DNA of 64,000 nucleotides from contig NZ_JACXIZ010000035.1 of assembly GCF_014705605.1 (NCBI RefSeq), positions 37,924 through 101,923 of the forward strand. The letters are read 5' to 3'. Positions within the stretch are counted from its first letter, which is position 1, and every line of letters begins with the position of its first letter. Source of the DNA: Paenibacillus sabuli (GTDB lineage Bacteria; Bacillota; Bacilli; Paenibacillales; Paenibacillaceae). A program made the position numbers and the translations under genes. The notes below the pieces were generated by a model, which was not told the DNA's origin, ran no database searches, and saw only the letters and a program-made list of their open reading frames with translations. Shown here one piece after another: positions 55,483 through 63,679 of the stretch.

Positions 55483-56502
55483 TCACATGCGCGAGCGGAT
55501 CTCTTGACGCATGAACAGCAAATAGCTCAACCCGAAGCAGACCATCGTCGCCGCCAACAGTCCTGTCAATTGCGGCCATACGAGCAGCAGGCTCTGTCCG
55601 AGCGGAAGCGGAGCGGGAATCGCGCCGTAGACCTGCTCCATCGTCATTGGGCCGAGCGAGCGCACGCCGGGCATGAGCAGCGTCGTCGTCGCCTCGGAGA
55701 AGAGCTGGGCCGGGGATAACCGGTTCAGCGCCAGCAGCCACTCCTGCTGCCGCAGCGACATCTGGCCCGCATCGCCGATCATGGACCCGGCCAGCAGATT
55801 GAGCAGCATGCCGTAAAAAAAGGAAAAGAAAATCCAGATGGCAATTCCGGAAAGCGCCGACGTGGCGGCCTGGCGACAGCGGATGGAAAACAGGATTGAG
55901 AGTGTCAGCCAGAAGCCGATATATACAACCGCCAGACATAAAAACAGGACGACGCGCAAAAATTGTTCCGGCGTCGGCGGGAAACCGATTGTGAGCAGAC
56001 CCACGCCCATGACGAGCAGGCCGAGGCTGAACACGACGGCCGCGATTAGCAGCAGAGCCGCAACGAACTTGGCGCGGATAAAGTCATCCCGATAGATCGG
56101 CTGCGAGAGCAAGCGACTCAGCGTGCCCTTGCTCCGCTCTGTATTAATGGAATCGAAGCCCAGAGCAATGCCCATCAGCGGTCCGAGAAAAGACACAAAG
56201 GTCATAAAGTTGGGAAGCTGCCGGCTGCTGTCTACTGCCGTAAACATTTGCAAAAACAAAAAATTCGCATCGAACTCGGCTTGCTGCACCCCGCCTTGCA
56301 GCGCGGTAATCGCGCCGTAGACCGATCCTACGCTGGCCAGCACAATAATGGCGAACAATATGCCAAAGCGCCAGCTCCGCATATGATCTCCGATCTCCTT
56401 GGCCACGAGGATCCAGAACGGACGCCGCAAGCGCGTCTCCTCTTGCGCAGCATTCATGCCGCCGCCGTGCGGAAGCGCTGCGTCTTGCTGCGGACTTGTC
56501 AT
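55483..56502 (-). CDS. ABC-2 type transporter permease
   Basis: The ATG at 56502 has GGAGG 7 bases upstream and overlaps the ATPase stop (ATGA). The product is 339 aa with six hydrophobic segments, beginning with FGILFAIIVLASVGSVYGAI. GFDSINTERSKGTLSRLLSQ and PIYRDDFIRAKFVAALLLIA form the conserved coupling region of ABC-2 permeases such as NosY/YtrF-like exporters. The gene lies downstream of the ATPase and NEW3 genes in one operon. Confidence 0.88.
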   Translation of the reverse strand: MTSPQQDAALPHGGGMNAAQEETRLRRPFWILVAKEIGDHMRSWRFGILFAIIVLASVGSVYGAITALQGGVQQAEFDANFLFLQMFTAVDSSRQLPNFMTFVSFLGPLMGIALGFDSINTERSKGTLSRLLSQPIYRDDFIRAKFVAALLLIAAVVFSLGLLVMGVGLLTIGFPPTPEQFLRVVLFLCLAVVYIGFWLTLSILFSIRCRQAATSALSGIAIWIFFSFFYGMLLNLLAGSMIGDAGQMSLRQQEWLLALNRLSPAQLFSEATTTLLMPGVRSLGPMTMEQVYGAIPAPLPLGQSLLLVWPQLTGLLAATMVCFGLSYLLFMRQEIRSRM

Positions 56503-57524
56503 GGTCCATCCTCCCCTTCGAAGTAAGTCCGATATATGTCGTCGAGCCCGTAAGCAACGCGCCGCAGCTCCAGCAGAGCCGTGCCGCTGGCATGAACCTC
56601 GGCCGCGATAGCAGGCGCCAGGCCGGGTGCCGCGCATTCCACGAGCAATCGGAGCTCTTGACCCTGGCCGTGCTCCACATGGACGCCCCCCGTCTCGGCG
56701 TCCGTTGCTCCGGAAGCCTGCTCCGACTCCTCCGGCAACCTTCGTACGGCCGTAACACCTTGCAGCGCCTGCAGGCGCGCGCCGATGTCGGGGGGCCATC
56801 CGGCCAGGCGCAGCTCGATCTGCGCCGTGCCGGAGGCGTTCAACTGCTCGGCTAGCGCCTCAATCGTGCCGCAGGCAATCAGCCTGCCGCGCACGAACAA
56901 TCCGACCCGATCGCAGATCTGCTGGACTTGATGCAGGTGATGCGAGCAGAGCAGGACCGTCAGCCCTTCCTTGCGGCTCAGATCGGAGATGAGCGCGAGC
57001 AGCTCCCGCACCCCCTGAGGATCGATGCCGAGCGTCGGCTCGTCAAGGATGACCACTTGCGGGCGCTTGATCAGCACGTCAGCCAGCCCCAGCCGTTGCC
57101 GCATTCCGCGTGAGTAGGTGCCGACCCTTTGATCTGCCGCTTCCTCCAGACCGACGCGCCGCAGCAGCGCCTCGGCGCGATCGGCTGCATCGCGGGGCGA
57201 GACGCCATTGAGCCGGGCGGTGAAGATGAGATTGTCCAGCCCGCTCCGGTCCTCGTAGAATCCGATATCGTCAGGCATGTAGCCGACGCGTCGCTTGACC
57301 TCCAGCGGATGACGCGTCGCATCGCTTCCGCACACGAGAGCCGAGCCTGCGGTCGGCTCCGTCAAGCCCAGCATCATTAGGATAGTGGTTGTTTTACCGG
57401 CCCCGTTGGGACCGAGCAAGCCGAATATCTCGCCGCGCGCGATTTCCAGATCCAGGCGATCGACTGCCTTTTTATCGCCGTAATGCTTGGACAACTGACG
57501 CAGCGCAATGATCGCCTCCGCCAT
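56499..57524 (-). CDS. ABC transporter ATP-binding protein
   Basis: Start at ATG 57524, with the upstream NEW3 gene ending 2 bases away. The product is 341 aa. Walker A GLLGPNGAGKTTTILMMLG, signature YSRGMRQRLGLADVLIKRPQ, Walker B VVILDEPTLGIDPQG and the H-loop LLCSHHLHQVQQI. A ~110-residue C-terminal extension with an acidic patch is typical of CcmA-like exporter ATPases. It is tightly coupled to the permease. Confidence 0.93.
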   Translation of the reverse strand: MAEAIIALRQLSKHYGDKKAVDRLDLEIARGEIFGLLGPNGAGKTTTILMMLGLTEPTAGSALVCGSDATRHPLEVKRRVGYMPDDIGFYEDRSGLDNLIFTARLNGVSPRDAADRAEALLRRVGLEEAADQRVGTYSRGMRQRLGLADVLIKRPQVVILDEPTLGIDPQGVRELLALISDLSRKEGLTVLLCSHHLHQVQQICDRVGLFVRGRLIACGTIEALAEQLNASGTAQIELRLAGWPPDIGARLQALQGVTAVRRLPEESEQASGATDAETGGVHVEHGQGQELRLLVECAAPGLAPAIAAEVHASGTALLELRRVAYGLDDIYRTYFEGEDGP

Positions 57525-57526
57525 CT

Positions 57527-58708
57527 TTATCGCCTCCCGTATTTGCGAAACAGATAATAGATGCCCGCCGCAACAGCGACTACAATCAATACGCCGATCC
57601 AGCCCCACAGCACGGACGCCTTCACCGCGACGCGAAGCGTGAGGTCGTCCGCTTTTTGGGCTGAGGACGCAGCGAGACTGACGGCATAATCACCCGCCAG
57701 CGCCTCGCCGCTCGATTTGATGCGTACTTGGGCATTGGCGGTCTCGCCGGGTGCGACAGAGGTGATAGTCGCTGGCTCGAACGTCACCTCCCAGCCTACC
57801 GGTGCCTGAGAGGTCAAGGAGACGTCCTGCAGCTCGGCCGTCCCGGTATTGGTCACGACGACGTCCAGCCGACGCTCTCCGCCGGCGGTGACATCCGTAC
57901 TGAGCAGATCGTTCGAGGTGCTGAGCGCGAGCCCGTAGTTGCCGGTCACGACGGCCTCCAGCGACGTCTCGGCGGAGGTGGCGTTGTTCGCGGCTCGGAT
58001 CGGAATCGGATAGGTGCCGGCCGCCACACTCTGAGGCGGGACTGCCTCGACGGTAATCGTCTGGGAAGCATTGGGCTCGACGGCGATCGAGGTGATAGTG
58101 TCACTGCCTGACTTGAAGCGCACGTCCCAGCCAGCGGGCGAGTCGGCGCTGAGCGCGTAGGTCTGCGCCTCGCCGGTACGATTGCGCAGCGAAGCCGTGA
58201 AGCTGAACGTGGTGTCGGCATAGCCTTCCAGGTTGGCCTGGTCGCTGGTGAGCTCGCTGCTGAAGGTGCCCGCCTCCGACACGTTGACTGTAAGGGGCAG
58301 CGCGGCGGCGCCGCCCGTTACACGGAACGTGTACGCGCCTTTTTCCACCTGCAGCGGCACTTCGAGCTGAAGTGTGAGTGTTTGGGACTCGCCGCTCTTG
58401 ACAGCTAACGTGCGTATGGCCCTGCCGCCTGCGGTCAGTTCGTATTGCCAGTCCGCGGCCTCCGTCGTCAGCCCGACGGCCACCTGCTGCGTCGCGCTGC
58501 TGTCGTTGATTACTTCAATGCTGTAGCTGATCGATTCGCCGGGCGGCGCAGACAGTTCGGTATACGGCGTATACAGCTCGATTCCCTCCGCCGCGTGCGC
58601 GCGCGGAGCAGCGCCCGTCAGCGCGAGCAATAGTGAGCAGGCGAGCGCAAGGACGAGGCAGCTCGGCCACAGTGACCGAATCGACAACCGGCTTGGTACA
58701 GCAGACAT
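57527..58708 (-). CDS. Secreted, membrane-anchored NEW3-domain protein
   Basis: The ATG at 58708 has AAGGGGG 9 bases upstream. The product is 393 aa. It has a signal peptide (SLWPSCLVLALACSLLLALTG then APRAHAAEG), three repeats of a NEW3/CARDB-like beta-sandwich (around residues 55-150, 160-260 and 275-360; for example SYSIEVINDSSATQQVAVGL and LDVVVTNTGTAELQDVSLTS), and a C-terminal membrane anchor (LWGWIGVLIVVAVAAGIYYL) with a short basic tail. It precedes the ABC ATPase and permease genes in the same operon and may be their extracellular partner. This three-gene layout is common in Firmicutes; its cargo is unknown. Confidence 0.88.
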   Translation of the reverse strand: MSAVPSRLSIRSLWPSCLVLALACSLLLALTGAAPRAHAAEGIELYTPYTELSAPPGESISYSIEVINDSSATQQVAVGLTTEAADWQYELTAGGRAIRTLAVKSGESQTLTLQLEVPLQVEKGAYTFRVTGGAAALPLTVNVSEAGTFSSELTSDQANLEGYADTTFSFTASLRNRTGEAQTYALSADSPAGWDVRFKSGSDTITSIAVEPNASQTITVEAVPPQSVAAGTYPIPIRAANNATSAETSLEAVVTGNYGLALSTSNDLLSTDVTAGGERRLDVVVTNTGTAELQDVSLTSQAPVGWEVTFEPATITSVAPGETANAQVRIKSSGEALAGDYAVSLAASSAQKADDLTLRVAVKASVLWGWIGVLIVVAVAAGIYYLFRKYGRR

Positions 58709-58928
58709 TTCAAAATTCCCCCTTTGGCAATTGTGCGTCATGCAAGTGCATGTGTTGCAGATTCAACCCAAGTACGCATGAGATGCCCGTTTGGATTTAC
58801 GCGCTCAAAAATATTTTTTTGCGGGTTTGTACGGGATCAGGAATTGCGCGTCTGAAAAAAATCTGATAAAACAGAAAGCAAAGCGATCGGATGCGCAGCG
58901 CGATGATCAACGAGGGGAGAAGGTAGCC

Positions 58929-59507
58929 ATGGAGCGGGAGAACGAGGAAATGACAGCGGTGCTGCGTCAAATGTGCGCAGGCTCCGTCGAGGCTTTTGAC
59001 CGGTTCTACCAGCGTTATGCCGGTCTTGTCTATCACATTGCCCTGCACCATCTGGGGGACCGCATGGAAGCGGAGGACGCCTGTCATGACTTGTTCCTGG
59101 AAGTGCTGCGAAAAGGCGGGCGATACGATCCGCAGCGCGGAACGGTCGAAGGCTGGCTGGCTGTCATGGCGCGCAGCCGCTGCCTCGATCGCCTCCGGCG
59201 CCGACAGCGAATCGTGCTGCGTCCCGTCGACGAGCGTCGGCAGGCTGCGGACGCGCTGCCGGAGGAGCGGGTGCTGCGCCGGCTGCAGCGCGACGCCGCG
59301 GTCGAGGCGCTGCGCCGGCTGCCAGGCGCGCAGCGGCAGGTGCTGGTCGCTGCGTATTCGGAGTCGCGCACGCAGAAGGAAATTGCGACAGCCTGGAAGG
59401 TACCGCTCGGCACGGTGAAATCCTGGATGCGGTATGGAATTAAAAACATGCGAAAGCAATTGTCGCAGCACGGATGGATTGAACGGGAAAGGGGCGAGGA
59501 GCAATGA
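58929..59507 (+). CDS. ECF-type RNA polymerase sigma factor
   Basis: The ATG at 58929 follows GGGGAGAAGGTAGCC. The product is 192 aa. Region 2 is MEAEDACHDLFLEVLRKGGR, then GWLAVMARSRCLDRLRRRQR; region 4 is EALRRLPGAQRQVLVAAYSE and EIATAWKVPLGTVKSWM. It is divergent from the NEW3-ABC operon and overlaps the anti-sigma gene by ATGA. I could not confirm an autoregulated promoter. Confidence 0.93.
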   Translation: MERENEEMTAVLRQMCAGSVEAFDRFYQRYAGLVYHIALHHLGDRMEAEDACHDLFLEVLRKGGRYDPQRGTVEGWLAVMARSRCLDRLRRRQRIVLRPVDERRQAADALPEERVLRRLQRDAAVEALRRLPGAQRQVLVAAYSESRTQKEIATAWKVPLGTVKSWMRYGIKNMRKQLSQHGWIERERGEEQ

Positions 59508-60292
59508 GGATTCGACAGACGGCGGATACACAAGAGCGATTGTCCGGCCGTTGTCCGGCCGGCTGGACGGAGACGGATTGGGCGGACGAAGCGCTCGGCA
59601 ATCTCACTGGCGCCAAGCGCGCGCACATGCTGGCGCATCTGCCGGACTGTGCGGTCTGTGTGCGCAATCGCGAGACGTGGATATCCATCGCTTCGTCTCG
59701 TCCGGCCGGCGCGCGCAGCACGGGGGCAGCTCCGGACGCGGCCCAGGAGCCGGCGCGCATCGGCAGTCCGCTCCACATGCGGCTGCGCAGGCACGTGGCC
59801 CAGCTTGCGCGCCGCCGCGCCGGCCGGCGCAAGCTGGCGGCGGGAACGGCAGCCGCGTGCTGCCTGGTGCTGTTGCTCGCTTGGTCGCTGCACCGGGCTC
59901 TGCCCGCTCGGGAGCCGATCGACGCGTATATCGACCGCCACGAGCCGGCGGCCGCTGCGGTCATGCATGACCCGGCTGCGACCTCGTATCGGGTGCCTCC
60001 CCAGCTTGGCGGCAGCGGCGACGCCTATGTGTGGATCAATGGCGGTTCGGGAGAGCTGTTGCTGCTGATCGAGGGCTGGCCGGCCTATTCGGAGCAGGAT
60101 TACCAGGTGTGGGCGGTGAGCGGTCGCGAGTATGCGAATATGGGCGTGTTGAAGCAGGCGCGCGGTCGCGCGCACCTGTATGTCAAGTCCGACTTGCTGG
60201 GGGAGGCGGATCGGATTGCGCTAAGCGTTGAGCCCAAAGGCGGCAGCACCAGTCCGACCTCCCTACGCTCGATTTTTGCCAAACTGCCTTAA
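59504..60292 (+). CDS. Anti-sigma factor, RskA-like with ZAS zinc site
   Basis: The product is 262 aa. The N-terminal anti-sigma domain has the zinc motif H-x3-C-x2-C in HMLAHLPDCAVC. A membrane helix (GTAAACCLVLLLAWSLHRAL) is at about residues 115-135. The extracytoplasmic RskA-type domain includes YQVWAVSGREYANMGVLKQA and SVEPKGGSTSPT. It holds the partner sigma factor until an envelope signal triggers release, probably by proteolysis. Confidence 0.9.
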   Translation: MRIRQTADTQERLSGRCPAGWTETDWADEALGNLTGAKRAHMLAHLPDCAVCVRNRETWISIASSRPAGARSTGAAPDAAQEPARIGSPLHMRLRRHVAQLARRRAGRRKLAAGTAAACCLVLLLAWSLHRALPAREPIDAYIDRHEPAAAAVMHDPAATSYRVPPQLGGSGDAYVWINGGSGELLLLIEGWPAYSEQDYQVWAVSGREYANMGVLKQARGRAHLYVKSDLLGEADRIALSVEPKGGSTSPTSLRSIFAKLP

Positions 60293-60301
60293 ATGGACGT
60301 T

Positions 60302-60499
60302 TCAAACGGACTCCGGCGTGCCGCTATAAAGCTTGCGTGGCGCAACGCCGCGGGCGCGCTCCGGAGCCTGGGCGTCCAGGTAGGCATGCAGCAGCGGCCC
60401 TTCTTGGCCGGCTCCGCGGGCCATGGCGCGCAGGGCGTGGCGCACCTCCCAGGCTTTTCCGGTCAGGCGCAGCTGCTTGTCCCCGATTTCTTTGATCAT
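60302..60499 (-). CDS. Small conserved protein, unknown, with sigma-E-like promoter
   Basis: AGGGAG lies 8 bases before the ATG at 60499; the ATG at 60505 is 2 bases from it. The ~65-aa product begins MIKEIGDKQLRLTGKAWEVR and continues HALRAMARGAGQEGPLLHAY, and looks soluble and mostly helical. A small gene (yqkK/yqzK type) occupies a similar position before nudF in Bacillus; homology is plausible but unproven. A well-spaced sigma-E-like promoter suggests mother-cell expression. Confidence 0.6.
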   Translation of the reverse strand: MIKEIGDKQLRLTGKAWEVRHALRAMARGAGQEGPLLHAYLDAQAPERARGVAPRKLYSGTPESV

Positions 60500-60530
60500 G
60501 GTCATCGCTCCCTCTCTCTTGCTATAATGA

Positions 60531-60559
60531 AGGGTATGCGGACATGCCCACAGATATCC
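60531..60559 (-). promoter_or_regulatory. Sigma-E-like promoter of the small gene at 60302-60499
   Basis: On the minus strand, GGATATC (60559-60553), 14 bases, CATACCCT (60538-60531). It overlaps the divergent nudF promoter region (TATAAT at 60523-60528). Confidence 0.5.
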
Positions 60560-60591
60560 CTGCATACCGCGACAAAGGAGAGTGAAACCGG

Positions 60592-61158
60592 ATGATGGAC
60601 AAACAATCGCACGCGCAGCGCGGTCTCGAGCCGACGCTGGAGACGAAAAAAATATTCGACGGCCGGATCATTTCGCTGCAGGTCGACACGATCGAGCTGC
60701 CGGACGGCAAAACCGCGACTCGCGAAATTGTGCGCCACCCGGGCGCTTCGGCAGTGCTCGCGCTGCATAACGGCAAAATGATTGCGGTGGAGCAATATCG
60801 CAAGCCGATGGAAAAATTTCAGATCGAAATTCCGGCGGGCAAGCTCGACGCGGGCGAGGATCCGATGGCGGCGGCGGCGCGCGAGCTGGAGGAGGAGACC
60901 GGATACCGGGCGACCGCGCTGCAGCCGATTAGCGCATTCTACACCTCGCCTGGCTTCGCGGACGAAAAGCTGTACCTCTATTTTGCGGACGAGCTGGAAG
61001 CGGGCGAGCTGCAGCCGGACGAAGACGAATACTTGAATGTGCTGGAGCTGACCTTGGACGAAGCGCTCCAGTGCATCGTGGAGGAGCGGATCAGCGACGC
61101 CAAGACCATCCTGGCCGTCTACGCCTGGCGGCATTACACGCTGACCGGCTCGCTGTAA
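60592..61158 (+). CDS. nudF: ADP-ribose pyrophosphatase (Nudix)
   Basis: The product is 188 aa. The Nudix box G-x5-E-x7-R-E-x2-E-E-x-G is GKLDAGEDPMAAAARELEEE followed by TGY. Upstream are EIVRHPGASAVLAL and a VEQYRKPMEKFQIEIPAG substrate strand, and YTSPGFADEKLYLYFA follows. These match YqkG/NudF. It hydrolyses ADP-ribose to AMP and ribose 5-phosphate. The start is ATG 60592 or 60595. EndoQ starts 3 bases downstream. Confidence 0.94.
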   Translation: MMDKQSHAQRGLEPTLETKKIFDGRIISLQVDTIELPDGKTATREIVRHPGASAVLALHNGKMIAVEQYRKPMEKFQIEIPAGKLDAGEDPMAAAARELEEETGYRATALQPISAFYTSPGFADEKLYLYFADELEAGELQPDEDEYLNVLELTLDEALQCIVEERISDAKTILAVYAWRHYTLTGSL

Positions 61159-61161
61159 GTC

Positions 61162-62373
61162 GTGCGGATCACGGCTCAAGAGCCGGCGCTGCGCACCGTC
61201 TATGCCGATCTGCATCTGCATATCGGCCGGACCAGTCGCGGCGAGCCGGTCAAAATCAGCGGCAGCAGAGACTTAACCTTCCGGAATATCGCGCATGAGG
61301 CGTCCAACCGTAAAGGAATCGGCCTGCTCGGTGTCATCGACGCTCACTCGCCCGGCGTGCAGCGCGACATCGCCGACCTGCTGGAGCGGGGCGAAATGAC
61401 CGAAATCGCAGGCGGCGGCGTGCGCTACAAGGACACGACACTCGTGCTGGGGGCGGAAATCGAGGTGCGCGACGAGGGGATGGCCTCGCCGGCGCACTAT
61501 CTTGTCTACATGCCGGATTTCGAAGCCATGCGCGCATTGACGCGGTGGCTCGAGCGGCATATGCGCAACGTGCAACTCAGCTCGCAGCGGCTCTACGCAA
61601 CCGGTCGCGTATTGCAGGAGGTGACCGCCGAGCGAAGCGGGCTGTTCGTCCCGGCCCATCTGTTCACGCCGCACCGCAGTCTGCTGGGCAGCAGCTCCCG
61701 GCGCATAGCGGACGCACTCGACCCGGAGCGGATCGATGCGGTCGAGCTCGGCTTGAGCGCGGATACGGCGATGGCGGAGCAGCTGCCCGAGCTGCGTCGC
61801 TATCCGTATCTGACCAATTCGGACGCCCACTCGCTCGCCAAGATCGGCAGAGAGTACAATGCGCTGCGATTGGCAGAGGCGAGCTTCGAGGAGCTGCGTC
61901 TCGCCCTGCGCGGGGAGCGGGGCCGAGGCATAGCGGCCAATTACGGACTCGATCCCCGGCTCGGCAAATATCACCGCACCCGCTGCATGCGCTGCGGGAC
62001 CGAGGCCGGCGCCGCGGATCAGCGCTGCGCCGCTTGCGGCAGCGCCAAACTGGTAAGGGGCGTGGCCGAACGAATCGCCGAGCTTGCCGCGTCTGCGGGC
62101 CCCGCGGCAAAGCCTGATGGCGCAGGGCGCGCGCGTCCGCCCTACGTGCACCAGGTGCCGCTCGAATTCGTGCCGGGCGTCGGGCCGCGCATGCTCGATC
62201 GGCTGCTCGAGCGCTTCGGCACCGAGATGGCGATCCTGCACGACGTCTCCGAGGCACAACTGCTTGAGGCGGCCGGACCGCGCGTGGGCGAGCTGATCGC
62301 ATTGGCCCGCTCGGGAGGCTTGCGGCTGCACGCGGGCGGCGGCGGCGTATACGGCAGCGTCGCGCGGGAGTAA
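61162..62373 (+). CDS. Endonuclease Q family protein (YqxK, PHP domain)
   Basis: GTG start; 403 aa. The N-terminal PHP domain has YADLHLHIGRTSRG, GVIDAHSPGV and LTNSDAHSLAKIGREYNALR metal-ligand motifs. A zinc-ribbon-like pair (CMRCGTEAGAADQRCAACGS) follows around residue 275-295. The C-terminal helix-hairpin-helix (EFVPGVGPRMLDRLLERFGT) is expected for DNA binding. EndoQ cuts beside deaminated bases such as uracil and hypoxanthine. It lies between nudF and spoIIM, as yqxK does in Bacillus. Confidence 0.9.
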   Translation: MRITAQEPALRTVYADLHLHIGRTSRGEPVKISGSRDLTFRNIAHEASNRKGIGLLGVIDAHSPGVQRDIADLLERGEMTEIAGGGVRYKDTTLVLGAEIEVRDEGMASPAHYLVYMPDFEAMRALTRWLERHMRNVQLSSQRLYATGRVLQEVTAERSGLFVPAHLFTPHRSLLGSSSRRIADALDPERIDAVELGLSADTAMAEQLPELRRYPYLTNSDAHSLAKIGREYNALRLAEASFEELRLALRGERGRGIAANYGLDPRLGKYHRTRCMRCGTEAGAADQRCAACGSAKLVRGVAERIAELAASAGPAAKPDGAGRARPPYVHQVPLEFVPGVGPRMLDRLLERFGTEMAILHDVSEAQLLEAAGPRVGELIALARSGGLRLHAGGGGVYGSVARE

Positions 62374-62378
62374 AGGCG

Positions 62379-62407
62379 GCATAGGGCATGTTTCGACCAC
62401 ATACAAT
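62379..62407 (+). promoter_or_regulatory. Sigma-E-like promoter of spoIIM
   Basis: GCATAGG (62379-62385), 14 bases, CATACAAT (62400-62407): a perfect sigma-E -10 with correct spacing. spoIIM is sigma-E dependent in B. subtilis. Confidence 0.75.
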
Positions 62408-62441
62408 CTAGTGTAACGGTCGGATCGAAAGGAGCCCGTCG

Positions 62442-63068
62442 ATGAAGTCTTACTTCCTGCGCCCGCTGGTCAAGGACCAGCTCCCTTTATATGCATTTGT
62501 GGCGGCGCTGTTTGTCGTCGGCGTTGTGTTCGGGACGTTGCTGGTCGGAGCGCTCACGCTTGAGCAGCAGCAGAATCTCAGCGCCGATATTGCGCATTTT
62601 GCCGGGCTGCTCGGCACGGATGCGGCCCCGGATGCCGCCGCTTCTTTTGTCGAGCGGGGGTGGTTTCACACGAAGTGGCTGCTGCTGCTCTGGCTGCCGG
62701 GACTATTGGTCGTCGGCTTGCCGCTCGTGTTCGTGCTCGATTTTTTCAAGGGCGTGCTGATCGGCTTTGCGGTCGCCGTGCTGGTCAGCCAGTACGAGTG
62801 GCACGGGGTGCTGTTCGCCCTCGTCTCGATTGCGCCGCCCAACTTGTTCGTACTGCCTGCGTTGCTGGCGATGAGCGTCTCCTCGAGCGCCTTCGCCATG
62901 CACATCTTCAGGCATCGGCTGCTCGGCAAATCGGGCACGCTTCGCGACCCGTTCGTGTCGCATACGTCGGTTCTGCTTGTGCTGCTGGCGGCGGTGTGGG
63001 CGGCAGCGGCGGTGGAGGCTTATCTCTCGCCTTCGCTGATGGCGTGGGCATCCTCTTTTTTGAGGTAA
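62442..63068 (+). CDS. spoIIM: Stage II sporulation protein M
   Basis: The product is 208 aa with five membrane segments, the first YAFVAALFVVGVVFGTLLVG and the last TSVLLVLLAAVWAAAAVEAY. GFAVAVLVSQYEWHGVLFAL and VSIAPPNLFVLPALLAMSVS are typical. With SpoIIP and SpoIID it dissolves septal peptidoglycan for engulfment. RBS AAAGGAG. Confidence 0.95.
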   Translation: MKSYFLRPLVKDQLPLYAFVAALFVVGVVFGTLLVGALTLEQQQNLSADIAHFAGLLGTDAAPDAAASFVERGWFHTKWLLLLWLPGLLVVGLPLVFVLDFFKGVLIGFAVAVLVSQYEWHGVLFALVSIAPPNLFVLPALLAMSVSSSAFAMHIFRHRLLGKSGTLRDPFVSHTSVLLVLLAAVWAAAAVEAYLSPSLMAWASSFLR

Positions 63069-63073
63069 AAGGT

Positions 63074-63103
63074 TTGACTTTCCGAGCAAATTCCCCCTAT
63101 AAT
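63074..63103 (+). promoter_or_regulatory. Sigma-A promoter of fur
   Basis: TTGACT (63074-63079), 18 bases, TATAAT (63098-63103). No clear Fur box overlaps it. Confidence 0.85.
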
Positions 63104-63145
63104 AAAACCATCTGTGAAGTTGCGTCGGCGCAAAAGGGGGAAGCT

Positions 63146-63604
63146 ATGGAAGCCCGGATCGATAAAATCAAACAACAGCTGCAGTCCCAAGGCTACAAAC
63201 TGACGCCTCAACGCGAGGCGACGGTCCGCGTGCTGCTGGAAAACGAAGAGGATCACCTGAGCGCCGAGGACGTTTTTATGCTCGTCAAGGACAAAGCGCC
63301 GGAAATTGGACTGGCTACGGTGTATCGGACGCTGGAGCTGCTCAGCGAACTTCATGTAGTTGAAAAAATGAACTTCGGCGACGGTGTTGCCCGGTACGAT
63401 CTGCGAACCGACTCCAATCAACATCATCATCATCATCTTATTTGCGTTCAATGTGGGGCGATGGACGAGATTATGGACGATTGGCTCGGACCGCTCGAAG
63501 AGCGTCTTGAACAGGAATACGGGTTTCACGTTGTCGACCACCGGCTTGACTTTCAGGGCGTCTGCCGACGTTGCCGTGACAAAAACGACAATAAAGAAAC
63601 GTAA
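63146..63604 (+). CDS. fur: Ferric uptake regulator Fur
   Basis: The product is 152 aa; the ATG at 63146 has AAGGGGGAA upstream. Winged-helix region SQGYKLTPQREATVRVLLEN, AEDVFMLVKDKAPEIGLATV and YRTLELLSELHVV. The metal cluster is HHHHHLICVQCG with a second CxxC (CRRC) near the C-terminus, and the Glu in the EERLEQEYGF segment. It follows spoIIM as in B. subtilis (yqkL). The His run is native and coordinates metal. Confidence 0.95.
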   Translation: MEARIDKIKQQLQSQGYKLTPQREATVRVLLENEEDHLSAEDVFMLVKDKAPEIGLATVYRTLELLSELHVVEKMNFGDGVARYDLRTDSNQHHHHHLICVQCGAMDEIMDDWLGPLEERLEQEYGFHVVDHRLDFQGVCRRCRDKNDNKET

Positions 63605-63632
63605 AGTCCACGAAAAAAAGTGTAGAAATTGC

Positions 63633-63673
63633 AAACGGCTTCGATTCCGCTTCATGCGGGCTCGAAGCCGTTT
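63633..63673. terminator. Bidirectional terminator after fur
   Basis: AAACGGCTTCGA pairs with TCGAAGCCGTTT around an inner CCGC-TTCAT-GCGG stem, with A/T runs at both ends. Confidence 0.85.
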
Positions 63674-63679
63674 GGTCGT

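Noticed and set aside
63423..63434. His run in Fur as a possible engineered tag
   Set aside because: Fur proteins naturally carry HHHHHLICVQCG; it is a native metal site.
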